A stretch of 64,000 nt of DNA from Saccharomyces paradoxus (lineage: Eukaryota > Ascomycota > Saccharomycetes > Saccharomycetales > Saccharomycetaceae), in the NCBI RefSeq assembly GCF_002079055.1, contig NC_047501.1, forward strand, positions 1 through 64,000, in the 5' to 3' direction. Shown here piece by piece: positions 8,988-21,700 of this stretch (position 1 is its first letter; each line of letters begins with the position of its first letter). The notes beneath the pieces were generated by a model. The model had not been told where the DNA came from. It did no database searches and saw only the letters and a program-made list of their open reading frames with translations. Both the position numbers and the translations under genes were made by a program.

Positions 8988-9849
8988 AGATTAAATATCT
9001 AAGTTTTTTAGGAAAACGACATTGCAAAGAGCGAATCATTATATAATAACAGGTTTTAAATAAACGTCTACTTAAGATGGGAAACATTAGCTTGTGAATT
9101 AGGATTTTTGTATATAAGATATTCTAAAAAAGCAATTAATTCCAAAGGAAAAAATAACTTGCGCAAAAATGCCTGATATTAAATGAGCTCTATTTACAAT
9201 CCGTGCAGCTATACATACTTTCACACTTGTTATACATTAATCAGCGAATCATGCTAAGTATGGGCCACTCAAATTTCATATTCGCTCAGTTGAAACTTTT
9301 AGAGTTGATGGCTCGTAAAATCAGCACATTGGTTAAAATCTTACGGGGTTATTGGGCCTTTTGAGTTTGGTCAAAGTTTTTTTCACTATTTGGAAGTCTA
9401 AATTTTTTTATGGCGTCAATTATGAGAAGTATGAAAGCCAGATTAACAACAGCTAAAACCAAATAATAAAGGGCTCAAGCAACCTTACAGTAGGCAGTAA
9501 TTATATTTATACTACTAAATTGTTTAATTCGTCTACACTCTAGTAAAAGTTCTTGATGCAACATTTTTTTATATTTTCTTATGAAAACTGCGGGAAATGA
9601 CGAGTGCGGATAATCTCATTATGATTTTATATTGCCAACCGCATTTAAGACTATAACATTGCTGAAATAGACGTATGGGAAATTCACTTGTAAAAAATAA
9701 AAAAATAAAAATAACATCATTTCAGCTAACAATATCGTACTGTTACACATAATTATTAATTACTATTTCAATAACTGTTATTACGTCAAAGAGACTTCTA
9801 GTTCAGGAAAGAGCTTAATACTATATTTGTATCGCTAGTACTCTCCAGC
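8988..9849. other. Spacer downstream of ENB1, no gene
   Basis: About 860 bp of AT-rich DNA. S. cerevisiae has a small hypothetical gene, YOL159C-A, near this place by my recollection, but no matching open frame of useful length is visible here on either strand. Confidence 0.45.
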
Positions 9850-11670
9850 TCAATATCCAATTACACGACGGAGCCATGATTGCTGTTTGATTTTGAGCTT
9901 CTCTTTCTCTCGTTCTTCCGTGGTAAAGCTTTGCTTCTTGTTTACGGTAAACCCACGCAAGAAAAAACAGAGAACAGCATTGAAAGCTGCAAACGAAATT
10001 GACACAATTATCAATAAGCGTTGAATCTTTGAATAGGATTCCACCATCTGGATACGAACTTCAGATCCAAGAGGATATTTTTTTAGATAGTTGAGTGGTG
10101 ATTTGTAAATTGACATACCTAAGTTTGAGCCCAGTCGCTGTATCAGCTCCTTGGCCAGACGCTGAGTCCATATTGCACCAGCAATAGAAGCACCCACCGC
10201 ATCTCCAATTTGATAAACAGACATAAGTAATCCAGTAACAGTTGCCATCTCATTGTGGGTGGTTGAAGCATGCACTAGCGTCCACATAGGAAAACGTATC
10301 ATACCACCGGCTATACCAACCACAATCTCAGCGCCAATAAGACCCGAAATTCCGTCGTACACCACCCGGTATTTGTACAAAAGACCCATTCCGAGAACAC
10401 CCAGAAGTGATCCAGTAACCACAAATACTTTGGGATGAGGATAGAAATGCAGTATAATGCCAACAACAATATTAGTGCAAGACTGCAGAAAATTGTAAAG
10501 CTGAGCTATCCGCTGTGCACTTAGAGTCGATTCTCCGAATGCTACCATTAACACAGTGACCAAATACTCCAACTCGATTTGTAGAGCTAGACGCCATACG
10601 AATTCCATTAGCAGTGCAACATAGATAGTTGGATCACCCAGATATACTCGTGGAATAAATGGATTCTTGGCAAATCTTAATTCCCAAATCAGAAAAATAA
10701 AGCCCAAGCAGCCACCGACCACAATCATTGCAATAATATGACCTTCTTTCCATTTGGATGTGGCACCACCTGCTATCGTAAGAGGCAATAAAACTAGAAC
10801 TAAGAAAGCAGTGAAGAGAATAACTCCAATCAAATTTACGTCTTCCGCAAATTTCCAGAGCGTTTGACGTAGAGTCCTTCCTTTTTCTCTCAATCTTAAT
10901 GGTGGCAACTTACCGTTGCGCCAGGAAATGTACTGAGCATATGCATAAGGAAGGACCAAGATTAAGGTGGAGAAGGGAACAATAATGCAGAAAATCCCAT
11001 AGCCCCAACGCCATTTGTATGGTGCAGTATGACCAGCCACTGAGCTAACAATATTTCCGCTTACCCACGTATTTATAATCACGGGAATCAAGAAGATGTT
11101 CATTGCAAACGTACGATCTCTCAATCCAGATAAATCTCCCGTCAGGGCTGTAGCAAGAAGACGAAAGCCAGAATAACCGAACTGTTGTATAATAATACCA
11201 GCAAAAAGTCCGCCAAATGTTGGTGTGGCGGCAGAAATAATTTCTCCCACAGTATAAAGCACCAGCGCAAAGATCCAGCATTCTATACGCCCAAATCGAT
11301 CCGACATACGTGCATATGGCACAGCGACAACAGAAGCCACTATTGATTTGACGGTATTAATTGACCCAACCTGAGAATGCTTCCCAAAGCTGTTAGCAGC
11401 GTAGGTTTGTATCGATTGCGAAATCTGCCCACCAAGTCCAGTACAATAGCCCTGCAAAAACAGCGCTACTAGTAAAGCGGTCTTGAGCGAACTAAATGTG
11501 ACTCCAAAAGCTGTGAAAGAGCCATAGTCAGACAGGACCCTGTTGACGGCATCTATACGACGCAAGCCGGACGCAGTAGACTTATCAACATCGGTATCTG
11601 CCTTTTCGCTGTAGCAGACAGTGCTTTTATCGTCCAAATTGTCATTTCTAGACAGATCTGTTTCCACCAT
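9850..11670 (-). CDS. ENB1: Ferric-enterobactin transporter Enb1
   Basis: A 606-codon frame, the length known for S. cerevisiae Enb1/Arn4 (YOL158C). It is a major facilitator protein of the siderophore-iron family that imports Fe(III)-enterobactin across the plasma or endosomal membrane. The N-terminus is hydrophilic (about 60 residues). Then come about 14 hydrophobic segments, starting at [20 protein letters not shown], with the MFS loop motif [13 protein letters not shown] after the second or third segment. The C-terminus is basic and ends RRVIGY. The ATG at 11670 gives full-length agreement with the family. Two Aft1-type sites lie about 130-190 bp upstream, so induction by iron starvation is expected. 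It is the first clearly syntenic chromosome XV gene from the telomere. Confidence 0.97.
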   Translation of the reverse strand: MVETDLSRNDNLDDKSTVCYSEKADTDVDKSTASGLRRIDAVNRVLSDYGSFTAFGVTFSSLKTALLVALFLQGYCTGLGGQISQSIQTYAANSFGKHSQVGSINTVKSIVASVVAVPYARMSDRFGRIECWIFALVLYTVGEIISAATPTFGGLFAGIIIQQFGYSGFRLLATALTGDLSGLRDRTFAMNIFLIPVIINTWVSGNIVSSVAGHTAPYKWRWGYGIFCIIVPFSTLILVLPYAYAQYISWRNGKLPPLRLREKGRTLRQTLWKFAEDVNLIGVILFTAFLVLVLLPLTIAGGATSKWKEGHIIAMIVVGGCLGFIFLIWELRFAKNPFIPRVYLGDPTIYVALLMEFVWRLALQIELEYLVTVLMVAFGESTLSAQRIAQLYNFLQSCTNIVVGIILHFYPHPKVFVVTGSLLGVLGMGLLYKYRVVYDGISGLIGAEIVVGIAGGMIRFPMWTLVHASTTHNEMATVTGLLMSVYQIGDAVGASIAGAIWTQRLAKELIQRLGSNLGMSIYKSPLNYLKKYPLGSEVRIQMVESYSKIQRLLIIVSISFAAFNAVLCFFLRGFTVNKKQSFTTEEREKEKLKIKQQSWLRRVIGY

Positions 11671-11799
11671 ATTCTGACAAACATCCGCAAGTACTACTCT
11701 GTATATTGTACTTCCGTCAGACCCTGCGCCGTCATCTCTTTTAAATAAACCACTCTATCATGATTGGAATCAGCCGTTGACCTCTCAAAAGTCACAGGG

Positions 11800-11806
11800 G
11801 GGTGCA
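11800..11806 (-). promoter_or_regulatory. Aft1-type iron-response site 1 of ENB1
   Basis: The minus strand reads TGCACCC, the core of the Aft1/Aft2 element (PyPuCACCC). It lies 130 bp upstream of the ENB1 ATG and in the gene's orientation. Confidence 0.75.
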
Positions 11807-11856
11807 AATGGGAACCATAACAGTCTCTATAACATCATCTCATTTGCATCACATTT

Positions 11857-11863
11857 GGGTGCA
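11857..11863 (-). promoter_or_regulatory. Aft1-type iron-response site 2 of ENB1
   Basis: A second TGCACCC on the minus strand, 57 bp from the first. Paired Aft1 sites are usual in strongly iron-regulated genes of the siderophore regulon. Confidence 0.75.
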
Positions 11864-12574
11864 ATTAATAGTTTGAACAGATTTCTGCAGCTAAGTTAGG
11901 GCTAACGGCAATTCTTGCCTAGGTACGCAGCCCTGTTCCGGATCTGAAAACTAAGAGCTTATAATCCATAGAAACCCTCACATTTGATGATGGAAAACCC
12001 TATGTCCTTATTCGGTATACAAAATTCGAGGAACTGTACGAAAACGGAATCATTTTAGGTTTGAGGGTCCAATAAGTCAACTAAAAAAACAAAGAAAACA
12101 AAAAAAAAATTAATAGGAAAAAATAGCCGCATCAATCCATAAAAAGGTTTGTACAGCCTACAGCAAAAACGTAACTTGTGACTTCTTCGGGAAATAAAAT
12201 TTATTTTAACTTTTTTTCATCTTTTCGTCAACTGATCAAGCTAGTCGTGGAATTTCCTTTCATTTCTTTTCCAGACATCTTCGGCTTGGAACGATTGCTA
12301 CGCCCCTCATTGATCGTTTCGAAAGCTGCTTGTTGGTTTGGAAAATTAATCGGTACAGAAAAAACGAAAAATGAGACATAAACGCATTACATATCGACAT
12401 TAGTAAAGTACTACACATCACTATGCATTAAAATATGATTTATCAACATGGGCGCAGCTATATATCTCTCCCGTCTGCATCATTTTTGAAGTGTGAAATC
12501 GTTACTATTTAATATTTAGTATCTAAATGGGGTAAGTAAAAACAAAAGATATATATTCTCGTCACAATTGTCCA

Positions 12575-14344
12575 TCATTCAGATATGTAAATTCTGCCCT
12601 CCCATGGCTTCAATGTTCTGGAAGACGCATCTACTTCCTTCTTTGGGTAGTTCCCAAACTCTAACTTAAACGACGAGTCATCGTTTGGAATCGTAAAGTC
12701 TATAGCATCAGAGCTAAAGTTCAAAGCAGCAAACAATGTTTTGTTGTCGTACTTCTTGGTGAAGCTAAATAGCTTTTTGTTGTCCAAATCAATGAACTCA
12801 AAATCATAGCCGTACACAGTAATATCCTTGTGGGCCTTTCTAAATTTCAAGGCCTCCTTCCAGAAGTTCAAAACTGAGTTGGGGTCCTTGACTTCATCTT
12901 CCGCGTTAATGCCTTCTCTGAAAGACTCGTTCAAGTAAAACCATGGTTTAGCACTAGGACCAGAAAATCCGGCGTTTGGCTCTTCACGTGACCATTGCAT
13001 AGGTGTTCTGGCGTGATCTCTGGAGATAAGGGCAAGGGCCTCTAAAAACTTTTTCATCTCCTTCGAGTTTTCCCCATGCTCTTCCTTGATCGCATTGTAG
13101 TTGTTTCTAACTTCGACATCCTCGTATTTCTCAATAGGCCAGTTCTTGAAATTGATTGCACCCAGTTCTTGTCCTTGGTAAACGTACAGAGTACCAGTTA
13201 GTGACACTAACAATACAGATAATAGTTTACCGGAAATGACACGATTCTTTGGCGAGTCGTCACCGAATCTCGTAATCGAACGAGGTTGGTCGTGGTTTTC
13301 CAGATAAATTGTTGACCAACAGTCAGTCCCGTTAACGTATCTGAACAGTTCAGCTAACGCAACCTTCCAATCCTTCAATTCAAACGGGATCAAATTTTGA
13401 CGGAACTTGGGCGAAGTTCCAACATCAGTGTGGGAAAAGTTGAACAACTCACTAAGCTCGTGTCTTGATGCACTTGTATACAACTTCTTGGTCTCATCGG
13501 AAGCATGTTGCATTTCACCAACTGTCATAATCTCTCTACCATCCTTGACTCTGTCTCTGATAAACTTGTTCATTTCTTGGTGAAATTCGTGGATGCGTGG
13601 TCCATTCATTGTAAAAGGGTCACTAGGTTGCCACTTCGTATTGTCGTCAATCACAGGCGCATCTGGTAGGCCAGCAACTTTGGAGTACAAGCTCCCCACA
13701 TCAATTCTGAAACCGTCAACACCATGGTCCAACCAGTATCCAACAGCACTTTCGTAGATTGCCTTTCTGCAGTCTTCGTTCTCCCAGTTGAGATCAGGCT
13801 GAGTGGAGCAAAACAAACGCAAGTAAAATTCTTGTGTCTTTTCATCAAATGTCCATGCAGAACCACCAAAATAAGACCTCCAATTGTTTGGAGGAATTGG
13901 CTTGCCATTTTCATCGTAACCTTTTGGTGGCCTCCAGAAGAACCAGTCACGCTTTGGATTGGTCTTCGAGGATCTGCTCTCCTTAAACCATTCATGTTCG
14001 CTGGAGCAATGGTTGATGACCAAGTCGGTGATGAACTTCATACCAAGCTTGTGTGCCTTTTCAATCAAGGCAAAGCAGTCATCATTCGTACCATAGGTTG
14101 GCCACACCTTTTCGTAGTTGGCAATGTCGTAACCCATGTCATCTTGTGGAGAGTCGTAGAAAGGCGAGATCCAAATGGCATCGGCGCCAAGCTCTTTGAT
14201 ATACTCTAACTTGGAGGCAATACCTTTCATATCACCCCAGCCATCGTTGTTAGAGTCTTTGAAACTTGCGGGATAAATCTGATAGATTGTGGCCTCTTTC
14301 CACCACTTGGGTTCTGTTTCTGGATGTGCAGAAGAAATAGTCAT
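12575..14344 (-). CDS. IMA2: Isomaltase (oligo-1,6-glucosidase)
   Basis: A 589-codon glycoside hydrolase family 13 enzyme, the length of yeast Ima/Mal proteins. The predicted catalytic residues are in place: Asp215 in GFRIDVGS, Glu277 in TVGEMQ and Asp352 in ENHDQPR. Val216 follows the nucleophile. In this family Val at 216 marks alpha-1,6 (isomaltose, alpha-methylglucoside) specificity, while Thr marks maltases. It has no signal peptide, so it is cytosolic and depends on imported sugar. Position between ENB1 and HXT11 matches S. cerevisiae IMA2 (YOL157C). It is divergent with HXT11 across about 1 kb. A Mig1-type GC box about 430 bp upstream fits glucose repression. Confidence 0.95.
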   Translation of the reverse strand: MTISSAHPETEPKWWKEATIYQIYPASFKDSNNDGWGDMKGIASKLEYIKELGADAIWISPFYDSPQDDMGYDIANYEKVWPTYGTNDDCFALIEKAHKLGMKFITDLVINHCSSEHEWFKESRSSKTNPKRDWFFWRPPKGYDENGKPIPPNNWRSYFGGSAWTFDEKTQEFYLRLFCSTQPDLNWENEDCRKAIYESAVGYWLDHGVDGFRIDVGSLYSKVAGLPDAPVIDDNTKWQPSDPFTMNGPRIHEFHQEMNKFIRDRVKDGREIMTVGEMQHASDETKKLYTSASRHELSELFNFSHTDVGTSPKFRQNLIPFELKDWKVALAELFRYVNGTDCWSTIYLENHDQPRSITRFGDDSPKNRVISGKLLSVLLVSLTGTLYVYQGQELGAINFKNWPIEKYEDVEVRNNYNAIKEEHGENSKEMKKFLEALALISRDHARTPMQWSREEPNAGFSGPSAKPWFYLNESFREGINAEDEVKDPNSVLNFWKEALKFRKAHKDITVYGYDFEFIDLDNKKLFSFTKKYDNKTLFAALNFSSDAIDFTIPNDDSSFKLEFGNYPKKEVDASSRTLKPWEGRIYISE

Positions 14345-14770
14345 TTTTTCGATTTTTTTTTTCTTTATGAGAAAACTTTCACTTGTGTTAGTGTATTTGG
14401 TTTGCTGAATGGAATATCTATTCTTTACTACAGCTCATTCCTCGAGTGAAGAAGTCTTCCTTACTTATATATGGTTTTTTGAGTGCCTGTTAGCATTTTA
14501 TAAAAAATTAACAAAAATAGAAAGGAACATAAGCAAACACGCGATCTGGAACCAGTGCTGTATGTAAACGAAGCTTTCAGTTTTAGGTAACGTTTGCACA
14601 ACCTAGATGATATGACATGGTGCATTCTGCATTAAAGTGCCTGTCACTCGACCCGTTACGGCAGTATCATACCATCTGCAAGCAGGCCCCATTATGTGCA
14701 CTGCCTCCGCAATCTTGCGTATTCTCAGTCTCAAGACAAAGTGCGAAGCATAAACTGCCCCTGTTCAGGA

Positions 14771-14782
14771 CCCCGCAAAAAT
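14771..14782 (-). promoter_or_regulatory. Mig1-type glucose-repression site
   Basis: The minus strand reads ATTTTTGCGGGG: an A/T-rich flank followed by GCGGGG, the full Mig1 pattern. It sits between IMA2 and HXT11, both plausible targets of glucose repression, and lies in the first unit of the 24-bp array. Confidence 0.65.
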
Positions 14783-14796
14783 ATCATAATCATTTC

Positions 14797-14804
14797 TCCG
14801 CGGA
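14797..14804. promoter_or_regulatory. Pdr1/Pdr3 response element, distal
   Basis: TCCGCGGA is the perfect palindromic PDRE. S. cerevisiae HXT11 is a known Pdr1/Pdr3 target. Variants TCCGCGAT and TCCGTGCG occur at the same register in the next two repeat units. Confidence 0.75.
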
Positions 14805-15015
14805 ATTACATAAGCGTTTCTCCGCGATATTACATAATCATTTCTCCGTGCGAATTATAAGTGTTTTCCGCCTCTGCATACCCCTGATACTTTACGAAAC
14901 ATCTTTTTCGTTTTTAGTTTTTGCACCGATTTCCCCTGAAAGTTAAAAAAAAAAAAAAAAGAAAGAAAAGAAGTTTCGTGAAGTGTAAACTCCAAGTGTC
15001 AAGTAATCAATTTTA

Positions 15016-15023
15016 TCCGCGGA
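15016..15023. promoter_or_regulatory. Pdr1/Pdr3 response element, proximal
   Basis: A second perfect TCCGCGGA, 326 bp upstream of the HXT11 ATG and outside the tandem array. Confidence 0.75.
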
Positions 15024-15348
15024 AAATCAGGCGTCGGCAATTGTAGATGAATCCGCCTCCTTCACAAATAAATGCTGACCACACGAGCAATGCATGCACT
15101 CAGACATCTTCGTTCAAGGTGGCTGGCAGCAGTAGTTCTAGACACCTATGCTACTTAGCTTTAATAGTCAGGTTTTCTTTCTCTCTCTTTTCCCTCTAAA
15201 GCAAAGGTATATAATGTGACAGCTGTGTAACTAACTGAAGAGCACACTTGTTCTTGTTTCCTATCCTCTTTCTTTTTTCGACATGGTTTAGAATAGTAAA
15301 TTATCGCACAATTTAGCTCTAAATCCTTTCACATTCTACCCAAAAATC

Positions 15349-17046
15349 ATGTCAGGTGCCAATAATACATCTGCGAATGACCTATCCGCTACTGAGTCTA
15401 ATTCTAATTCAGTAGCAAGTGCACCATCTATCAAGACTGAACATGGTGACTCCAAAAACTCTCTCAACCTAGATGCGGCTGAACCACCTATTGACTTACC
15501 CCAGAAACCTCTTTCTGCATATAGCACCGTCGCAATCCTGTGTTTAATGATCGCATTTGGCGGTTTCATCTTCGGTTGGGACACCGGTACCATCTCTGGT
15601 TTTGTTAACCTGTCTGACTTTATCAGAAGGTTTGGTCAAAAAAACGACGAGGGAACTTACTACTTGTCGAAAGTAAGAATGGGTTTGATTGTCTCAATTT
15701 TCAACATTGGCTGCGCAATAGGTGGGATTGTCCTGTCGAAAGTCGGTGATATATATGGCCGTCGTATTGGATTGATTACAGTCACTGCCATCTACGTCGT
15801 AGGCATCCTGATCCAGATAACCTCGATAGACAAGTGGTACCAGTACTTTATTGGAAGAATTATTTCTGGCCTAGGAGTGGGAGGCATTGCTGTCCTTTCC
15901 CCAATGTTGATATCTGAAGTCGCTCCCAAACATATCAGAGGAACCCTTGTCCAGCTCTACCAGCTGATGGGTACAATGGGTATTTTTCTAGGCTACTGTA
16001 CCAATTACGGTACCAAGAACTATCATAATGCCACTCAATGGAGAGTCGGCCTTGGTCTTTGCTTTGCCTGGGCCACATTCATGGTTAGTGGGATGATGTT
16101 CGTCCCAGAATCACCACGTTACCTGATCGAGGTTGGTAAAGATGAGGAAGCCAAACGTTCGCTGTCGAAATCCAACAAAGTTTCAGTCGACGACCCTGCC
16201 TTGTTAGTCGAATATGATACCATAAAGGCAGGCATCGAGCTTGAAAAGTTGGCAGGTAACGCGTCATGGTCTGAGCTACTCTCCACTAAAACGAAAGTCT
16301 TCCAGCGTGTGCTCATGGGAGTGATGATTCAATCGCTGCAGCAATTGACGGGTGACAACTACTTCTTTTATTACGGTACGACCATTTTCAAGTCCGTCGG
16401 CTTAAAGGACTCCTTTCAGACATCGATCATTATCGGTGTGGTCAATTTTTTCTCTTCATTTATAGCAGTATACACCATTGAGAGGTTTGGACGCCGTACG
16501 TGCCTGTTGTGGGGTGCCGCTTCTATGTTATGCTGCTTTACTGTGTTTGCCTCCGTTGGTGTAACGAAGCTGTGGCCTCAAGGAAGCAGCCACCAGGATA
16601 TTACTTCTCAAGGCGCCGGTAACTGTATGATTGTATTCACCATGTTCTTCATTTTTTCGTTCGCCACCACCTGGGCAGGCGGCTGTTATGTTATAGTGTC
16701 AGAAACGTTCCCTCTTAGAGTCAAATCAAGAGGAATGGCAATTGCAACAGCTGCAAACTGGATGTGGGGATTTTTGATTAGTTTTTTCACCCCCTTTATT
16801 ACCGGTGCAATCAACTTTTATTACGGTTATGTCTTCTTAGGCTGTCTAGTCTTTTCCTACTTTTACGTCTTTTTCTTTGTCCCAGAAACAAAAGGCCTGA
16901 CGCTGGAGGAGGTGAATACTATGTGGCTGGAGGGTGTCCCAGCATGGAAGTCCGCTTCATGGGTGCCACCGGAGAGAAGAACAGCAGATTATGATGCCGA
17001 CGCAATAGACCACGACGATAGGCCAATCTACAAGAGGTTCTTCTAA
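15349..17046 (+). CDS. HXT11: Hexose transporter Hxt11
   Basis: A 565-codon sugar transporter of the major facilitator superfamily, close to the 567 residues of S. cerevisiae Hxt11 (YOL156W). After a Ser/Asn-rich cytosolic N-terminus come 12 predicted membrane segments with family signatures in order: [15 protein letters not shown] (segment 1), DIYGRRIG and [28 protein letters not shown] before the central loop, [14 protein letters not shown] (segment 7), [12 protein letters not shown], and [11 protein letters not shown] after segment 12. It facilitates hexose uptake and, when overexpressed in S. cerevisiae, changes drug sensitivity. Upstream Pdr1/Pdr3 sites support that regulation. Hxt9 and Hxt11 are near-identical subtelomeric paralogues, so the symbol rests on synteny. 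Confidence 0.95.
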   Translation: MSGANNTSANDLSATESNSNSVASAPSIKTEHGDSKNSLNLDAAEPPIDLPQKPLSAYSTVAILCLMIAFGGFIFGWDTGTISGFVNLSDFIRRFGQKNDEGTYYLSKVRMGLIVSIFNIGCAIGGIVLSKVGDIYGRRIGLITVTAIYVVGILIQITSIDKWYQYFIGRIISGLGVGGIAVLSPMLISEVAPKHIRGTLVQLYQLMGTMGIFLGYCTNYGTKNYHNATQWRVGLGLCFAWATFMVSGMMFVPESPRYLIEVGKDEEAKRSLSKSNKVSVDDPALLVEYDTIKAGIELEKLAGNASWSELLSTKTKVFQRVLMGVMIQSLQQLTGDNYFFYYGTTIFKSVGLKDSFQTSIIIGVVNFFSSFIAVYTIERFGRRTCLLWGAASMLCCFTVFASVGVTKLWPQGSSHQDITSQGAGNCMIVFTMFFIFSFATTWAGGCYVIVSETFPLRVKSRGMAIATAANWMWGFLISFFTPFITGAINFYYGYVFLGCLVFSYFYVFFFVPETKGLTLEEVNTMWLEGVPAWKSASWVPPERRTADYDADAIDHDDRPIYKRFF

Positions 17047-18764
17047 AGCTGATCCTCCGAGTCCTTAATAACTCGGAAAAAGAAAATATGACGATCTTAA
17101 TTCTTTATTATATACAATGTTTACTTTTGTACGCCTTAATTTCTAATGAACATTTCTCTTATGCCTTATGGAAACTTTCGGTATATCCATGGTCGGTTAT
17201 AATAGTCGGGCGATAATCCATCATTACGCATATCATATTATCAAGCAGAAAACGACTGCGCTTAAGTGTAAATCCCACACTCTGAACCTCGGCCTGCAAT
17301 ACATGTTTATTTTTCCATAGATTGCACGCTGATATTACCGTGATATTCTGTGAAGCTTCGGAAAATAGTTCGAGCAACTACGACATCATGATATAATATA
17401 TTCATTGCAGCCTATGTAGTAGATACATGTTTCGGGTTGTCGCGTGTTTCTAATACTTTCGATGGGGATTACACTGACTTTTTCCATTATGGCAACTGCG
17501 TTGCCACAAATTTCGATATATTTATCTTGCCTACATATAATGACACGCTGTTAATTCAGTTGAAGCCACTGTTCGATTAAGGTGAATACCTCGTGTTAAC
17601 GAGCGTAGTTTTGGATGCGTTAAGTGATATTCGACTATTAGTGACTGCCAATGCGTTAGAAGGTAGAAAGCGGAAGGAAACAAACTAGTTCGTCAATCCT
17701 TACTGCGACTATAGCATATTACATATTTGGATCATACGTATCCAATTAAGGCTGCGTCATATCCATGTGCCTACGTTAGCTAGAAATCACATGCCGTGGA
17801 ATCTCATGCCTACAGATTTTCTTCTTTTGCCTATGGCCCGGTCGAGGCATTAATTTATCTTACCGAAATTTAGAAATTTTAAAATTCAACCGTGCGTGCG
17901 ATTTCTTATTTAGGTTACCAGCATTCAAATCAGCTGATGAAGTATGCCAAAAAAAAAACCCCCGGCTCATAAAAGCCAAAGAAGGGTGTGACTGTGTATT
18001 GTGGATTACCTGCTGTCAAATGGCATGAAAATCTCCCTGCACGATCCCTGTCAAAATTTGAAACTTGCGGTAAAAAAATTGTGCCTCAAAAAGATAGCTT
18101 TTCCTGCGCGTTCTCTTAGTAAATGAGGTCAGGTTGTTTTTGTCCTTACGAGATTTCCCTTGTTCTCGCCGTTCCTATCAGTTGTCGCTAAGATCTTCTC
18201 CTAGTAGCAGGCCAGCCAGGCAGAAGAAATGATCTGCAGTAAATTGATAAGAGAAAAGAGCTAAACCGAAAAGTTTCTTAATACACAAAAAACACTCCAA
18301 AAATTCTCCCAGAATCTAACCTGAAACTCTTACTGATTATAAAGTATAAAATAATAAAGTTTATTGCGAGACATATTTCGAGATAAGCACCCCTTGACTT
18401 TCTTGGAAGGGAGAAAAATGTAAAATATAAAAGCCAAGTGTTCGTAACTGTTCATAACTCGGTTTTTTATGAACAAAAGTGAAAGTGAAAGCTGCCCAAT
18501 AAACCTTTGTAGTTCTCTTGGGCTCGCATGCAATTATGGCCTAAATCTTTTTAGCATGGACAATAGGTAGAATAAATTTTCATGTGTCTACATCACTCTA
18601 GTCTCCCATTTCATTGGCAGAAGAGGGAACCATTTCATTCAAAAAAAAATCCAAAATATTAAGCTAAAAAAATACTTAAATGTTTACATGAAGCGTATAT
18701 AAAACGCGTATTAAGAACCTATCTCGTTTCAGAGGAATAACTTTTGATTCCTCAATTAAAAAAA
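17047..18764. other. Convergent HXT11-HPF1 intergenic region, no gene
   Basis: About 1.7 kb between two convergent stop codons, long for yeast. There are A-runs at 17948-17960 and 18641-18650. All open frames are short. S. cerevisiae has a gap of similar size here by my recollection. Confidence 0.55.
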
Positions 18765-21700
18765 TCAGTTAAAGAAAGCAAGAACGAAAATACCGACCAA
18801 AGCATTCAAAGTATTGGTATTCAAACCTGCGGCAATACCTTCGGACTGGATGATGATACCAGTAGAGGACTTAGTTGGAGCGGCAGATTTGGAGTACGTG
18901 GAAATTGCGCTAGATGCCTCGGAAATGACAGTAGTCAACGAGGTTGCTTTGGTAGCCTTAGAAGTTATAGTGGTATCTGACTTTGGAGAAGCACTAGTTG
19001 CGGTGACGGTTGAAGTAGCTTCAGGTATTTGAGAAGTAATTATCTTGACATTACAACCATTGTCATCACATTGAGTGACAGTAGCAGTGGTGTATGTTTT
19101 AGGAGAAGCACTGGTTTCTGAAGTTTCTTTAGGAGCTTCAGAAGTGACAGTCTTGGTGTTACAACCATTGTCATCACATTGAGTAACAGTAGCGGTAGTG
19201 TATGTTTTTGGAGAAATAGTAGTTGCCGAAGTTTCTTCAGGACATTCAGAAGTGACAGTCTTAGTGTTACAGCCATTGTCATCACATTGAGTAACAGTAG
19301 CGGTAGTGTATGTTTTTGGAGAAACAGTGGTGGTGGTGGCTTCAGGGCATTCAGAGGTGACTGTCTTGGTGTTGCAACCATTGTCATCACAGTGAGTGAC
19401 AGTGACAGTGGTGTATGATTTTGGAGAAGTGGTAGTTGCTGAAGTTTCTTCAGGACATTCAGAAGTGACAGTCTTAGTGTTACAGCCATTGTCGTCACAG
19501 TGGGTGACAGTGGCAGTTGTGTATGATTTGGAAGAAACGGTTTCAGTTACAACGGCTCCGGTTGATGTAGTTACATGGCAGCCAGTCTCATCGCAAGAAG
19601 TGATAGTGGCGGTAGTAGATGAACATGGAACGGTTGTGGTAATGGTGTAGACATTACCATTAGAGTCAGTTGTTTCTGAACAAGAAACCACTACTGTGCT
19701 TGTGGCGGTTGCATATGTTAATGTTGTGGTGTAAATAGATTGGGAACCTGAAGTCAAGGTGGAAGCTGTTGAACCTGTTACTGAAGCACCGAATGAAGTG
19801 GAAGCTGTTGAACCTGTCACGGAAGCACCGAATGAAGTGGAACCAGAAGTAGAATTGGCAACACCTGATGTGGTAGAAGTGGATGAAGGTGTAGCACTGG
19901 AAGCAACAACACCACCGTAATTTAGGTAATAAGCATAAGCACCGGCAAAAGTTCCTTCGGAGACGTTGAACCCAGAACTGGAGAATCCAGTACCGATAGA
20001 GAAGGAAAATTGTGAGTTGCCTTGGGTTGCAGTTAGAACACCGGTAGTACCGTCATAAGAAAGAGCGGTGACGTCTGCTGTAATGGCGATTTGGTTCTTA
20101 CCAGTGTAACCAACCACAGGAATAGGAGTAGTGTTGCTTTCGGTTGGGTCAACGGCAAGAACACCTTCACCCTTGAATACAACAGTTTGGCCAGTAAAGG
20201 TGTCTGGATAGTGTAAGTAAAGGTTACCAGAGATGATGTTGATTGTACCACTTCCGGAAACTGGTTCGACAATAACATAGGTACTTCCATTGTCTAGATT
20301 AATTTCACCGTTGTTAACTGACCCTTCATCTTCAGCTCTACGTTGCAAACCGGAGACGGAACCACCGTTGAGGATAGCATTTGAGAAAGAGAAGGCACCA
20401 GAGTTGGAGTATGGAGAAAATGTAACTTCGCCCTTTGAGGACTCCGATAGACTCAAAGATATGTCACCACTGTTGTCAAAAGAGCCTGGAGTGAAAGAGT
20501 AGGCGGATGCAGAAGAGGCGGCAGGTTCTTCAGCGTTAAAGGTACCAGAGACATCGAAGTTTTCACCCGAGATATCGAATTCGGTACCTGGATAGGTTGG
20601 CTTAGACTTTTCAACAAAGACACCACCATGGACTATTAGATCAGCTGAGAAAACATATTTATCACCATCAAGAAGAGTCAATTTACCACCTGCAGCGATT
20701 TCAACGGCTTCAGTTGCGATGACTGAACCAGTCAGTGTGATGTCACCACTGATTGTTGTGGATGGCAAGTAAATGGTGCCATCGCTAGAAGAAAGTGAAT
20801 TCGAAGCAGTTGCAGTTGCACTAGAAGCTGAAGAGGTAATGGAACTCAAGGTACCCGAAGTGACAGAGCCGGAGGCGGTAGAAGCGGATGAGGTTGACTG
20901 AGGAATTGAACTCGAGATACCTGGACCAGATGAAGCTGACGAACCTGGAACGGATGAAGGTGAACCTGATGAGCTAGAGGCTGATGAACCAGAAGCGGTG
21001 CCAGATTGTGTGATAGAAGAGGATTCGGAACCCGATGAGGAAGAACCTGATTGTGTGATGGAACCGGACGAGCTAGAAGCTGAAGAGCCGGAGGCTGATG
21101 AGGAAGAACCTGAGACGGATGAACCTGATTGTGTGGCAGAGGACGATCCGGAGACGGATGAACCTGATTGTGTGGCAGAGGAAGATCCGGAGACGGATGA
21201 ACCTGATTGTGTGGCAGAGGATGAACCTGAGACTGAACCTGATTGTGTGGCAGAGGATGAACCTGAGACTGAACCTGATTGTGTGGCAGAGGACGATCCG
21301 GAGACGGATGAACCTGATTGTGTGGCAGAGGACGATCCGGAGACGGATGAACCTGATTGTGTGGCAGAGGATGAACCTGAGACTGAACCTGATTGTGTGG
21401 CAGAGGACGATCCGGAGACGGATGAACCTGATTGTGTGGCAGAGGATGAACCTGAGACTGAACCTGATTGTGTTGCAGAGGAAGAACCGGAGACGGATGA
21501 GCCTGATGAGCCTGATGAGGTAATAGAAGTGGATGATCCAGATATGGATGAGCCTGACGTAATAGAGCTCGAAACTCCGGAAGCAGACGAGGTAGAGGAA
21601 GCAACAGAGCTCGAGACTTCAGAAGAAGATGTCGATGGAGCAATGGAGCTCGAGACTTCAGATGAGGACGAAGTTAACTCAGTGAGAGAGCTCGACACAT

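Larger units (their letters stand above)
11671..12574. other. ENB1 promoter / IMA2 3' region
   Basis: About 900 bp between the ENB1 start and the IMA2 stop. The ENB1 half holds two GGGTGCA words, listed separately. The rest is AT-rich with an A-run near 12095-12120. A 67-codon frame at 12178-12381 has no coding character and I do not call it. Confidence 0.6.
14769..14888. repeat. Five-unit 24-bp promoter array with Pdr-type sites
   Basis: Units start at 14769, 14793, 14817, 14841 and 14865 with exact 24-bp spacing. The middle three share TTTCTCCG followed by a diverged GC triplet and an ATTACATAA-like stretch. The outer two are more diverged. Each unit presents a CCG core in the same register, and the second has a perfect TCCGCGGA. 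This looks like a small tandem duplication that multiplied a regulatory site. Confidence 0.75.
14345..15348. other. Divergent IMA2-HXT11 promoter region
   Basis: A 1-kb intergenic region serving both genes. It contains a five-unit 24-bp array (14769-14888), two perfect TCCGCGGA sites and one Mig1-like box, all listed separately. It also has a long A-run near 14945-14963. Confidence 0.8.

Noticed and set aside
113-9849. Possible Y' element, PAU, COS or FLO gene near the telomere
   Set aside because: None of the characteristic sequences was seen on either strand.
13724-14209. 161-codon frame antisense to IMA2
   Set aside because: Wholly inside the conserved isomaltase gene on the other strand, with no family resemblance.
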